Below, one piece after another: positions 53,987 to 62,553 of a stretch of 64,000 nucleotides of DNA. Position numbers and translations under genes: made by a program. This stretch comes from Pedobacter rhodius. Lineage in GTDB: Bacteria > Bacteroidota > Bacteroidia > Sphingobacteriales > Sphingobacteriaceae. The notes beneath the pieces were generated by a model. That model saw only the letters and a list, made by a program, of their open reading frames with translations, ran no database searches and was not told where the DNA came from. The stretch is taken from positions 868,001 to 932,000 of the forward strand of contig NZ_JAPWGL010000002.1 in NCBI RefSeq assembly GCF_027213645.1, read 5' to 3'. Every line of letters begins with the position of its first letter. The stretch's first letter is position 1.

Positions 53987-55660
53987 TTATCTTTCTGAAA
54001 GTAGTACACAATCCCAGGGATGAAGGTTGCGACCCCAATTGAGTTTGCCGCTTGCATCTGCACTGGTTTTTTCAATTTTAACTTCCATAGCTATTTTTTT
54101 AAGGGCTTTAGTTTGTTCCCGCGTTGGTGGCTCCGGACCTCCCATTTGTTTCCATTTTGGATAAGCAAAGCCATTATTTTTATCCAGTATTTCGATTTCA
54201 AATTCAGACTTAGCTTTTAAACCAGAAAGTAACACATCAAATTTACGGTCGCTGCCAGAATTCAATACCGCTTCAACATTTCCATCAACAACATTTTTAC
54301 GTTCAGCCGGATAATGATAAAGTAAGGTAGTGATTTTTTTGGTTTTGCTATTTCGCGTGATGATGATGCCCTCTTGCTGATGTATCACTTCATCACCCAG
54401 ACGGTTCAGCATTCGATAGGCATGAAAACTTGGCTTAACAATACCTTGAAAATTAATCAACCCAAAACCACCATGAAAAATACTTGCTCCCCCGCCTTTT
54501 TCTTCGAAGATATCGCTAAATGTCCAATAGGAAAGCGAATCTGCCAGTCCAATACTTTCTACATTGGCTTTTATAATAAAAGTTGCAGCCTGTAACGAAT
54601 CATGTGTCGTATCCCTTGATGAAGGACTGCTGCTCCATTCTGTACAATGAATCTCTGCATTTGGATATGCACTTTCTTTAATTGTTTTTTTTAGCCAGGT
54701 TAGATCTTCTTTGGTTGCATTTACTTTTCGAACGGCTCCGCCCCCTTTACCTGTCATCGGATCCAAAGCCCAGTCGGTTGGATATGGGTGTGTAGAAACG
54801 AAATCGACAGGAAGATTTTCCTGCTTACAGTATATTAAAAAGTCTTTTATCCATACCGCTCTCCACTCCAAAGTATTAATATCCTTAACGGTGAGTGTTT
54901 TATGTTTGCTTTTATCCTCCAAATCGCCGTCAAAGCGTTCATCGGGCACAAAATTACTGGTAGATGGGCCGCCTACAGGAATTTTTTGATCTATGGCTTT
55001 AATTGCCTTTACTGAAACTTTATACAATTCAAAATATTGAGCTTTTGTCCCCAGCCAGAAACCCCGAAGATTAGGTTCATTCCAGACTTCAAAATACCAG
55101 GTACGAACTTCATTCAAACCATAACGACTGATGCAATGTTTGGTAAATTCGCTGACCAGCGCTGCCCATTTTGCATAATCCTTCGGTGGCGAAATATGCG
55201 CTTTCCACCAGAATTGCATTGTTGTATCATTTGATGAAAGGTCTTTCGGCATAAAACCCAGTTCTACAAAAGGCTTTACGCCAATATCAAGCATTCGATC
55301 AAACAAATCATCTATGTATTGCCAATTGTAAACCGCTTTACGATTTATCTCCTGGTAAACAAACATATCATCATGAAAAAGACCATGAAAACGACAGTAT
55401 TTAAACCCGCATAAGTCCTGACTTAGCTTTAACTGCTCCAGCCAGGAGGCTCTTAAACCCTCATTTGCCCGACCTGCACCTACACAAGTACTCCAAAAAT
55501 GTTTAATTTTTTTTCCGGCGGCGTTCGCATTTACCATGGCTTTCACATCGGACTCCGGATCTGATGGAAATAAGTGATAATCAGCAAGCAATGCCTTAGG
55601 AATAATGGCGGCACCGGTAGTGGTAATAAATGTGTTTCTTATAAATTTTCGTCTTTGCAT
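53987..55660 (-). CDS. GH39-family glycosidase
   Basis: A 557-residue TIM-barrel enzyme. The Tat-like/hydrophobic N-terminus (MQRRKFIRNTFITTTGAAIIP) suggests export. The clan GH-A acid/base is E195 in YFEVWNEPN and the nucleophile is E341 in IHCTEWSS. VDFVSTHPYPTDW is also typical of GH39 beta-xylosidase/alpha-iduronidase-like enzymes. A small C-terminal beta domain begins at about 430. The substrate is likely a xylosyl, arabinosyl or uronyl residue. It is followed at 3 nt by the lyase, so the two are co-translated. Confidence 0.88.
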   Translation of the reverse strand: MQRRKFIRNTFITTTGAAIIPKALLADYHLFPSDPESDVKAMVNANAAGKKIKHFWSTCVGAGRANEGLRASWLEQLKLSQDLCGFKYCRFHGLFHDDMFVYQEINRKAVYNWQYIDDLFDRMLDIGVKPFVELGFMPKDLSSNDTTMQFWWKAHISPPKDYAKWAALVSEFTKHCISRYGLNEVRTWYFEVWNEPNLRGFWLGTKAQYFELYKVSVKAIKAIDQKIPVGGPSTSNFVPDERFDGDLEDKSKHKTLTVKDINTLEWRAVWIKDFLIYCKQENLPVDFVSTHPYPTDWALDPMTGKGGGAVRKVNATKEDLTWLKKTIKESAYPNAEIHCTEWSSSPSSRDTTHDSLQAATFIIKANVESIGLADSLSYWTFSDIFEEKGGGASIFHGGFGLINFQGIVKPSFHAYRMLNRLGDEVIHQQEGIIITRNSKTKKITTLLYHYPAERKNVVDGNVEAVLNSGSDRKFDVLLSGLKAKSEFEIEILDKNNGFAYPKWKQMGGPEPPTREQTKALKKIAMEVKIEKTSADASGKLNWGRNLHPWDCVLLSER

Positions 55661-55767
55661 TGTATTTATATAATATTAAAACAGAATGGTCTGGCTTTTT
55701 ACAATTGTAATCCTAAGCCTTAAGACAAATAGATTTATAAGTTATACCCATTAAATCTGCTTTAAAA

Positions 55768-57408
55768 TTATTTATCAATTCTAAACCAATCCACATCCGC
55801 ATAACCACCCGTTTTGACCTGATTCGAACTTGTACAAAAAAGTCCGATCTTAGCACCAATCCATTTATCCGGTTGTGCCTGAAAAGGAGTTCCAATGGGC
55901 TTGAAATTAATCCCATCTTCGCTGTAACTGAAATTACAGATAGCGTTTGGCCCCGAAACTTTTACTTTTAAAAAGGCTGTAGGTACTTTAATTCTAACTT
56001 CGGCAGTTATTTTTTCGTTAGCCGCATTTAAAGCATCCTTGCAAACTACCTGGTTTAATTTATATCCTTTATCATCTTTAGCAATGGATAGATAAGCATA
56101 ATCATTGCCCATAATTAATAAACCGGCTTTTTTCCCTTGCCAGACGTCCCATTCGGTGCTGAACTTAATTTTTGTAGTGGCCGAAAAATCAGATGATGGA
56201 AATTTTTGAAGCAATAAATTTGGCGAATTCCAAAGGTTTGATTCCTCTTTAAGAAATGGATAAGCAAATAATCGCAAATAGCCGGTGCCTTTAATCAAAG
56301 CACTCCATTGTATTTTAGGATTTGCATGCCATTGCCATTGTAACTCAATTTTATCTGCGTCAAATTCATCACTTTCCGCTGGGGTGGCAATCGGGTATAT
56401 CTTGCCAACATCGGGTTTTTTATGGGTATAAATGGGCTCCCCTTTTCCATCTCCATCTAAATCAGTACCAATAACCGGCCAATTATCCTTCCATTTTACA
56501 GGTTGCAGGTGCACAACACGGCCATAAACGCCCTTATCCTGAAAATGCAAAAACCAATCTTCTCCTTTTTGCGTCTGAACTAAAGCGCCCTGGTGTGGTC
56601 CGTTGATTGTTGTTTTTCCCTGGTCCATCACAATTTTTTGAGCATAAGGTCCATAAATATTTTTTGAACGAAGTATCAGTTGCCAACCTGTAGCTACTCC
56701 ACCTGCGGGTGCAAATAGGTAGTAAAAGCCATTTCGTTTATAAAATTTCGGACCTTCTACGGTATGATTTCCTTCATGTCCATCGAAAACATGAGTACCC
56801 TCATCCATAACTTCGGTGCCCTCATCATTCATTTTATATACCGTAAGCAAACTGTTTACGCCTGCCCTGCTTGCTGCCCAACCTACCGCTAGATATGCTT
56901 CACCATCTTCATCCCAAAAACTGCTTGGATCTATAATGCCCTTACCCGGAAGTACCATTATGGGTTTTTCCCAATCACCCAGTGGATCTTTGGTTTTCAC
57001 CATGTAAATGCCAAAATCTGGATCGGGATAATAAATACGATACTCACCTTTGTGGAAAATCATACTTGGTGCCCAAACACCTTTACCATGCTGAGGAGTA
57101 TTGTAAATATCTTCTGGTAATTGTTTCTTTAAGGCATGATTAACTAAAGTCCAGTTCACCAAATCCTTTGAATGCAATATGGGCAAACCAGGCACACAAT
57201 TAAAACTAGATGCTGTCATGTAATAATCATTGCCTACACGAATTACATCCGGATCAGAATAATCTGCATTTAAAATGGGATTCTTATATGTTCCATCACC
57301 TTGATCGGCAACCCATACTTTTGAAACCACTGGCTGTTGGGCTATGCCCAATACAGACCGGGAAATAAGGAAAATAAAGATGGTGGAAACTTTTATTAAA
57401 TATTTCAT
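55768..57408 (-). CDS. GH43 glycosidase (subfamily-12-like)
   Basis: A 546-residue secreted enzyme with signal peptide (STIFIFLISRSVLGIAQ). GH43 landmarks: NADYSDPDVI with base D52, GIIDPSSFWDEDGEAYL with the second aspartate, HTVEGPKFYKRNGFYYLF with the acid glutamate. A C-terminal concanavalin-like domain spans about 350-546. It is similar in layout to the plus-strand GH43 at 30879 (NPILxADYSDPDVIRVGxDYY in both), so they may be duplicates with different specificity. Gaps are 75 nt to the fusion esterase gene upstream and 107 nt to GH39 downstream. Confidence 0.92.
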   Translation of the reverse strand: MKYLIKVSTIFIFLISRSVLGIAQQPVVSKVWVADQGDGTYKNPILNADYSDPDVIRVGNDYYMTASSFNCVPGLPILHSKDLVNWTLVNHALKKQLPEDIYNTPQHGKGVWAPSMIFHKGEYRIYYPDPDFGIYMVKTKDPLGDWEKPIMVLPGKGIIDPSSFWDEDGEAYLAVGWAASRAGVNSLLTVYKMNDEGTEVMDEGTHVFDGHEGNHTVEGPKFYKRNGFYYLFAPAGGVATGWQLILRSKNIYGPYAQKIVMDQGKTTINGPHQGALVQTQKGEDWFLHFQDKGVYGRVVHLQPVKWKDNWPVIGTDLDGDGKGEPIYTHKKPDVGKIYPIATPAESDEFDADKIELQWQWHANPKIQWSALIKGTGYLRLFAYPFLKEESNLWNSPNLLLQKFPSSDFSATTKIKFSTEWDVWQGKKAGLLIMGNDYAYLSIAKDDKGYKLNQVVCKDALNAANEKITAEVRIKVPTAFLKVKVSGPNAICNFSYSEDGINFKPIGTPFQAQPDKWIGAKIGLFCTSSNQVKTGGYADVDWFRIDK

Positions 57409-57483
57409 AGCTATTGAATTGATTCATTTAAATCTGTGGTGAATAAACCAACTTTACCTTTAAGATCAAGCCGGCTTTAGGCT

Positions 57484-59397
57484 TTAATTTAGATTTTGCA
57501 AAAAGGATAAATATTTTTTGTTAAAATCTACAGGGTTTTCCAGATTGCTGACATGACCAGCATTTTTAACAAAAAGTTGTTTTGCCCTGGGCAGGATTTT
57601 TAATAAATTGTTAATGTGCGCCTGATCAAATTCTCCTGTTAAAATCAATACCGGCACATTTATTTTTAAAGCTTTTATTTTTAACAGGGCTTCATCACCC
57701 AGTAAATACCGGGGTTCAAGGTGCTGAGGTTGCCAGGCATCCCATTTATAAATCATATTCCACACGGGTTCCTGCAGGCTTTCGATGTTTATCCCATTTC
57801 TTTGTGTTAAGGCATTAAACCATTTTATTTTTTCATAATGAATACCATTATCCTGCCACTGGTTAATTTTTTGGCGTTGCTGTTCTATTTGTCGAGGTGT
57901 CCATGGTGCGTTTGGGCCTGGTACATTAAAAATATCGCCACTTGCCATTGTAACCGATAATAGCTTTTCTGGGTGAAGTGCCAGAAAATCGGTCGCAATG
58001 AAACCACCTAATGACAAACCCAAAACATGAGCTTTTATAATTTTCAATTGTTTCATTAGGGTATATAAATCATCGGCGTGAAGTGCTTTCTGATTTTCAG
58101 AAGGCATACTCGACCAGCCATATCCCCTAACATCATAGCATATTACACGATATTTTTGGGTAAATTCAAAAAACTGAGGTTTCCACTCGCTGTGATCAAA
58201 AGCATGTCCATGAATCAAAATAATCGGTTGGCCTTGCCCCGATTCCTCATAGTATAATTTTGCCTGATCGGGCGTATGAATGTAACCTTTTTTTATGTTC
58301 GTTTGGCTTGCCTGTTCTAGTACATCTCTAACCAGATAGGGCAATACAGGACTAGCTAAAAATGAATTAAAACTATTTTTGGCAGAATCTATATGCGTTA
58401 AGAAAAAGCCATAAGCTTGATTTTTCTTGTCTATCCATGGATAGGCACCTGCCCAGCTGGGGCTACTGATTAACTGAGCTTTACCCGTCGAATCTACTTC
58501 TTCCCTCCACTCGCCCAAACCATAAACATCCTTTCTTTCGCTTGCTCTAACCTTTTTTACGTAATCATCTTCCATAATGGCATCTCTAACCTGATCTGCC
58601 TGTATTTCCATTATCGATTTTTCAGATAAAATTCTTTTTCCTTTGAATACGCCATTGCAATTAATCATTTCCAAAAAATTGGTATAGTCTTGAAGATTTG
58701 TTCTCACACCGCCACCAAGCATGGGATTATGACCAGGAGCTGCATCAACCGGGGTAAAATGTGTAGCATCCATTTTTAAAGGCCGACCTATTTTTAGCTG
58801 AAACAAGATTTCCCAATCCTTTCCAGTGGCCAGTTCTGCCATACGGCCAGCAACCTGCATCGCCAAACCACCATATTTAAATTTTGTTCCCGGCAAGGTA
58901 TCTGCCTTTAAATTTATAATATGTGCTACCGATTCTGTTAATGTTTGATAATCGTCAGGATGCTGCCCATCCGGTTGATAATCTGGAAAACCTGAAGTAT
59001 GTGAAAGCAATTGCCTTAACGTTGCTTCTCCCAGTACACTTCTGAATTGTGGAAGCCATTTTTTCACCGGATCATCCCACGATAACCGCCCATCATCAAC
59101 TACGGCTGCAATGGTGGCTGCAGCTAACCATTTCCCGGCAGAAGCAACAAAAACCACAGTTTTTGGAGTATGGTTTCCATAATATTTCTGATGTATAGTA
59201 TGATGATCTTTTACGATCAGGATGGAAGCGCCTTTATAGTAGCCAGCATTTATCCATCCATTAATTTTGCGGTCCAGATAAGAAAAATCGAATTTGTTTT
59301 TTTTAACCTGCTGTGCACATACTAATTCACTAAAACTAAATAGCAGAAAACAAGACAAAAACAACCCAGATTTAATCATCGTGAACCGCAAAACCAT
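57484..59397 (-). CDS. Two-domain serine hydrolase: beta-lactamase-like plus alpha/beta-hydrolase
   Basis: A 637-residue exported protein with signal segment (SGLFLSCFLLFSFSELVCAQ). Residues about 38-350 form a class-C beta-lactamase/esterase fold with S86-x-x-K89 (SAGK) and YGG at 175-177. Residues about 372-637 form an alpha/beta-hydrolase with nucleophile S462 (GLSLGG), oxyanion HGHAFDHSEW, acid in TGEFDQAH and the base histidine in NAGHVSNLENP. Both triads look complete. Its ATG overlaps the MFS stop (TAATG), so they are coupled; an ATG at 59379 is the alternative. It may remove acyl groups from glycan fragments (inference from context). Confidence 0.85.
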   Translation of the reverse strand: MVLRFTMIKSGLFLSCFLLFSFSELVCAQQVKKNKFDFSYLDRKINGWINAGYYKGASILIVKDHHTIHQKYYGNHTPKTVVFVASAGKWLAAATIAAVVDDGRLSWDDPVKKWLPQFRSVLGEATLRQLLSHTSGFPDYQPDGQHPDDYQTLTESVAHIINLKADTLPGTKFKYGGLAMQVAGRMAELATGKDWEILFQLKIGRPLKMDATHFTPVDAAPGHNPMLGGGVRTNLQDYTNFLEMINCNGVFKGKRILSEKSIMEIQADQVRDAIMEDDYVKKVRASERKDVYGLGEWREEVDSTGKAQLISSPSWAGAYPWIDKKNQAYGFFLTHIDSAKNSFNSFLASPVLPYLVRDVLEQASQTNIKKGYIHTPDQAKLYYEESGQGQPIILIHGHAFDHSEWKPQFFEFTQKYRVICYDVRGYGWSSMPSENQKALHADDLYTLMKQLKIIKAHVLGLSLGGFIATDFLALHPEKLLSVTMASGDIFNVPGPNAPWTPRQIEQQRQKINQWQDNGIHYEKIKWFNALTQRNGINIESLQEPVWNMIYKWDAWQPQHLEPRYLLGDEALLKIKALKINVPVLILTGEFDQAHINNLLKILPRAKQLFVKNAGHVSNLENPVDFNKKYLSFLQNLN

Positions 59398-60620
59398 TAA
59401 TGTTGTACTTTATAAAACTTAGCGGCAAATAAAAATATCACCAAATAACATATTATTGGCAGGTAATAGGCTTGTGCAATACCGAAACGATCGGCGGCAA
59501 AACCCATTAAAAAAGGAAAAAATGCACCGCCCACAACCCCCATAGAAATAAAGGAAGAGGCCTGTTGTGTTCTTGCGCCCAGATTTTTGATGCCTAAACT
59601 AAAAATGGTTGGAAACATAATGCTGAAAAAGAAATTAATCATCAGCAATGCGATAAAAGATACCCAGCCAAAATTTTGAGCAACGATAATGCACATAATA
59701 ATATTGCCAATAGCAAAAATAGCCAGTAAACGATTTGCAGAAATGTATTGCATTAAAAATGTGCCTACTAATCTTCCGGCCAGCATCATACCCATAAATA
59801 AGGTCATGTAACTTCCGGCCTTCAAATCACTGAATCCCATTTTTTCGTGTACATAGTTGATAAAAAATGCCCAGGTTCCGGCTTGTGCGGCTACATTAAA
59901 AAACTGCGATATGGCGGCCCACACAAAATGTCGGTGCTGAATTAATTTTTTATCAGGTGCAGAATCGATGTTCACAGCATTTTCATCCATTATATGAGGA
60001 TCTTGAGTAGCCGGAACTTTAACAAAAGAGAAACAGATTGCAATTAAGGCAATTACAATACCGATAACTAAATATAAAACTTTAACCGAAGTTAAATCTG
60101 TACTGCCAGGAGTATAATTCCGATATAAAAAATACGAACCGATTAGTGGCCCCAGCATTGCACCAACGGCATTAAACATTTGCGCAAAGTTTACCCGCTG
60201 ATCGCTTGTTCTTTGATCGCCCAGGGAGGCCACAAATGGATGTGCAACGGTTTCTAAAGTGGATAAACCACAGCCAAGAATGAATAATGCTGCACCAAAA
60301 AAACCAAAAGTTTCTGTATAAGCGGCGGGTACAAACAATAATGCGCCTAAGGCAAAAAGCGATAGGCCTAAAATCACGCCATATTTATAACCAAATCTTT
60401 TCATGAATAAGCCAGCCGGAATACCCATTACAAAATAGGCACCAAAAACTGCGAATTGAACAAATGCAGATTGAGATTTACTCAGGCTGAATACATGCTG
60501 AAAGTGTTTGTTCAGTACATCTGCCATCGTAATGGCAATGCCCCATAACATAAACAGTGAAACGACAAATATGAGGGTTACTAAATATTTCTTATCGGTA
60601 AATGTAGCCTTGTTGACCAT
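59397..60620 (-). CDS. MFS sugar permease (FucP/GluP-like)
   Basis: A 407-residue inner-membrane transporter with about twelve hydrophobic segments. LNKHFQHVFSLSKSQSAFVQFAVFGAYFVMGIPAGLFMKRFGYKYG in the first third matches the L-fucose/glucose-galactose proton-symporter group. It should import the monosaccharide freed by GH95, GH97 or other enzymes of the operon; fucose would suit GH95, but the sugar is not proven. It lies 23 nt after GH97 and overlaps the hydrolase gene by one base. Confidence 0.9.
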   Translation of the reverse strand: MVNKATFTDKKYLVTLIFVVSLFMLWGIAITMADVLNKHFQHVFSLSKSQSAFVQFAVFGAYFVMGIPAGLFMKRFGYKYGVILGLSLFALGALLFVPAAYTETFGFFGAALFILGCGLSTLETVAHPFVASLGDQRTSDQRVNFAQMFNAVGAMLGPLIGSYFLYRNYTPGSTDLTSVKVLYLVIGIVIALIAICFSFVKVPATQDPHIMDENAVNIDSAPDKKLIQHRHFVWAAISQFFNVAAQAGTWAFFINYVHEKMGFSDLKAGSYMTLFMGMMLAGRLVGTFLMQYISANRLLAIFAIGNIIMCIIVAQNFGWVSFIALLMINFFFSIMFPTIFSLGIKNLGARTQQASSFISMGVVGGAFFPFLMGFAADRFGIAQAYYLPIICYLVIFLFAAKFYKVQH

Positions 60621-60643
60621 GATTTTAAAGTTTATTTTGGTTA

Positions 60644-62542
60644 TTAATTTTGTTTGAGCCAGATGGCCTGGCCGCCCGATGGCTTTAAATTTACATCTAA
60701 AACAGTTGACGAATTGATTTTAATGGTTTTTACACCTACTTTAGTTTCAGTTTTCATGGAGTCGTCATCACTATAAATTTTTGCGGTATAAGTTTTCCCT
60801 CCTGGTAAGAAATCAAATTTAAGCTTTAAATCTCTTGGGTTAGTATTGGTTATGGTACCTAAAAACCAATCTGTCCCTTTTCTCCTTGCTGTACTCACAA
60901 ACTCGCCGGGTTCTCCCTGTAAGAATTTAGTTTCATCCCAACTTGTTGGAATTTTATCCCAGAATTCAAGTTCGGGTTCATTGTTGTAAAAAGAGGGCTT
61001 ATCATACCAGTATAAGGTTTGCACTGGACTAAAATAAATTGCCGCAAGCGACAGCTGGTGGGCGTGGGTGGTTTTAATTCGTTTATCAAAATAACAGATG
61101 GTATAATCCGCAGCACCTGCAAGATAGCGGGTAAAGGGCATTACGGTATTGTTGGTTGCATCGGGCATTTCTTCATTTCCTCTAATGCCCTCAGCCGTCA
61201 TCAAATTTGGCCAGGTACGCTGTTCTCCGGTCGGACGCCAATCATCATGTATGTTAACCATAATCTGGTCATCTGCAGCCTGCCTGATGGTTTTCTCCAG
61301 CCAGGTTGTCCAACGGTGAGACCCAGATTGTACAAAACCAAATTTCACACCGGCAACACCCCATTTTTTATATACCGTAAATAAACTATCACTTTGAGTC
61401 AGTAAAGCCTGCTGATTAACGTATAACCAAACCCCTACGCCTCTTTCCTTTCCATACTTAATAATGGCAGGCAGATCAAAATCTTTAATGGCTACTTTGG
61501 TTGCATCCGAACTGAAACTAAAGGCGGGCCCGTACCATTTCCAATCGAATAAAATGTATTGGAGATTCCTATTTACCGCAAAATCTATATTTTCAATGGC
61601 ATCTTTAGTGGTTTGTGCCATTACCCGCATTATTTTTCCCGGTTTTATCCAATCCGGATTTTTAATTTCTCCTGGATCATTCAGGTTTAAAATCAACGCA
61701 TTATTTGCCGCTAGTTCTGTAGCACTTTCAGCAACCATAACCGCTCTCCATGGCGTGGCAAACGGAGAAATTAAATCTGCGGGCGTAAACATCGAGGTTT
61801 CAACCGTATTGGGTTTAGTTTTGCTCAACTTAAACTTGGTTCTGGCGTAATCAACCATTTTGGCTTCAACAAGTGATGCAAACAATCCGTTAGCCAGTTC
61901 GAGTGTTAAAGGCCGTTCGGCCTCGGCTTTCCAATCGGCCAGTTTTATTTTATGATAAGGTGCCTGTGCCCATTGCGCCACCCAGGTCATCGTACCTTCT
62001 GGTAATGCAAATTCTGTATTTTCACTAACAACCCGGTAATAGGTTCCCTTCTCATTTTCAGGAAAATAATACCTGAACGCGATACCCTCATCATAAGCCC
62101 TGATTTCGATATTCATTTTGTAAATGGGATTATCGTCTTTAACGGTTTCAATAATCAGGGCATTATAATGATCCCGGACAGCTGCATTTTCCCCATAAAT
62201 AGGTTTCCAGGTGGTATCTTTTGATGAAATTATAATATGCTTCACGACTAAGTTATCAAACCATTTATTTTGCTTATCCACCGGCAACGCCATTGCACTT
62301 TCTGACAAATGATTATCAAGTTGTAAATCCATTAAAGATGGTTTAATCACTGTTTTATCCTGGTAGTTAAGCTGGTAATAAAATTCTCTTTTATTGTTTT
62401 TTGTCTGTTGGAAAAACTTAACCAATAGTTTTCTATTGGGCGATAAAAGTTCTTTTTTTGTTCCGTCCACTACCTGTTGTCCAAAACAAATATTGGTGGA
62501 TGTAATACTAAATAATAAAAATAATAAGCTGTTTTTGAGCAT
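60644..62542 (-). CDS. GH97-family glycosidase
   Basis: A 632-residue secreted enzyme with signal peptide (LLFLLFSITSTNICFGQ). An N-terminal beta-super-sandwich (about 25-285) and a TIM barrel (about 290-540) with FDWKWYG, GVKFGFV (398-404), NIHDDWRPTGEQRTWPNLM and PFTRYLAGAADY are GH97 hallmarks. A C-terminal beta domain follows. In GVKxDF of retaining members the aspartate is the nucleophile; here it is G402. Glutamates E451, E457 and E458 lie in the region where inverting members place catalytic glutamates. Hence alpha-galactosidase or alpha-glucosidase activity is possible and the mechanism uncertain. It is 11 nt after GH95. Confidence 0.9.
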   Translation of the reverse strand: MLKNSLLFLLFSITSTNICFGQQVVDGTKKELLSPNRKLLVKFFQQTKNNKREFYYQLNYQDKTVIKPSLMDLQLDNHLSESAMALPVDKQNKWFDNLVVKHIIISSKDTTWKPIYGENAAVRDHYNALIIETVKDDNPIYKMNIEIRAYDEGIAFRYYFPENEKGTYYRVVSENTEFALPEGTMTWVAQWAQAPYHKIKLADWKAEAERPLTLELANGLFASLVEAKMVDYARTKFKLSKTKPNTVETSMFTPADLISPFATPWRAVMVAESATELAANNALILNLNDPGEIKNPDWIKPGKIMRVMAQTTKDAIENIDFAVNRNLQYILFDWKWYGPAFSFSSDATKVAIKDFDLPAIIKYGKERGVGVWLYVNQQALLTQSDSLFTVYKKWGVAGVKFGFVQSGSHRWTTWLEKTIRQAADDQIMVNIHDDWRPTGEQRTWPNLMTAEGIRGNEEMPDATNNTVMPFTRYLAGAADYTICYFDKRIKTTHAHQLSLAAIYFSPVQTLYWYDKPSFYNNEPELEFWDKIPTSWDETKFLQGEPGEFVSTARRKGTDWFLGTITNTNPRDLKLKFDFLPGGKTYTAKIYSDDDSMKTETKVGVKTIKINSSTVLDVNLKPSGGQAIWLKQN

Positions 62543-62553
62543 GATAATATTGT

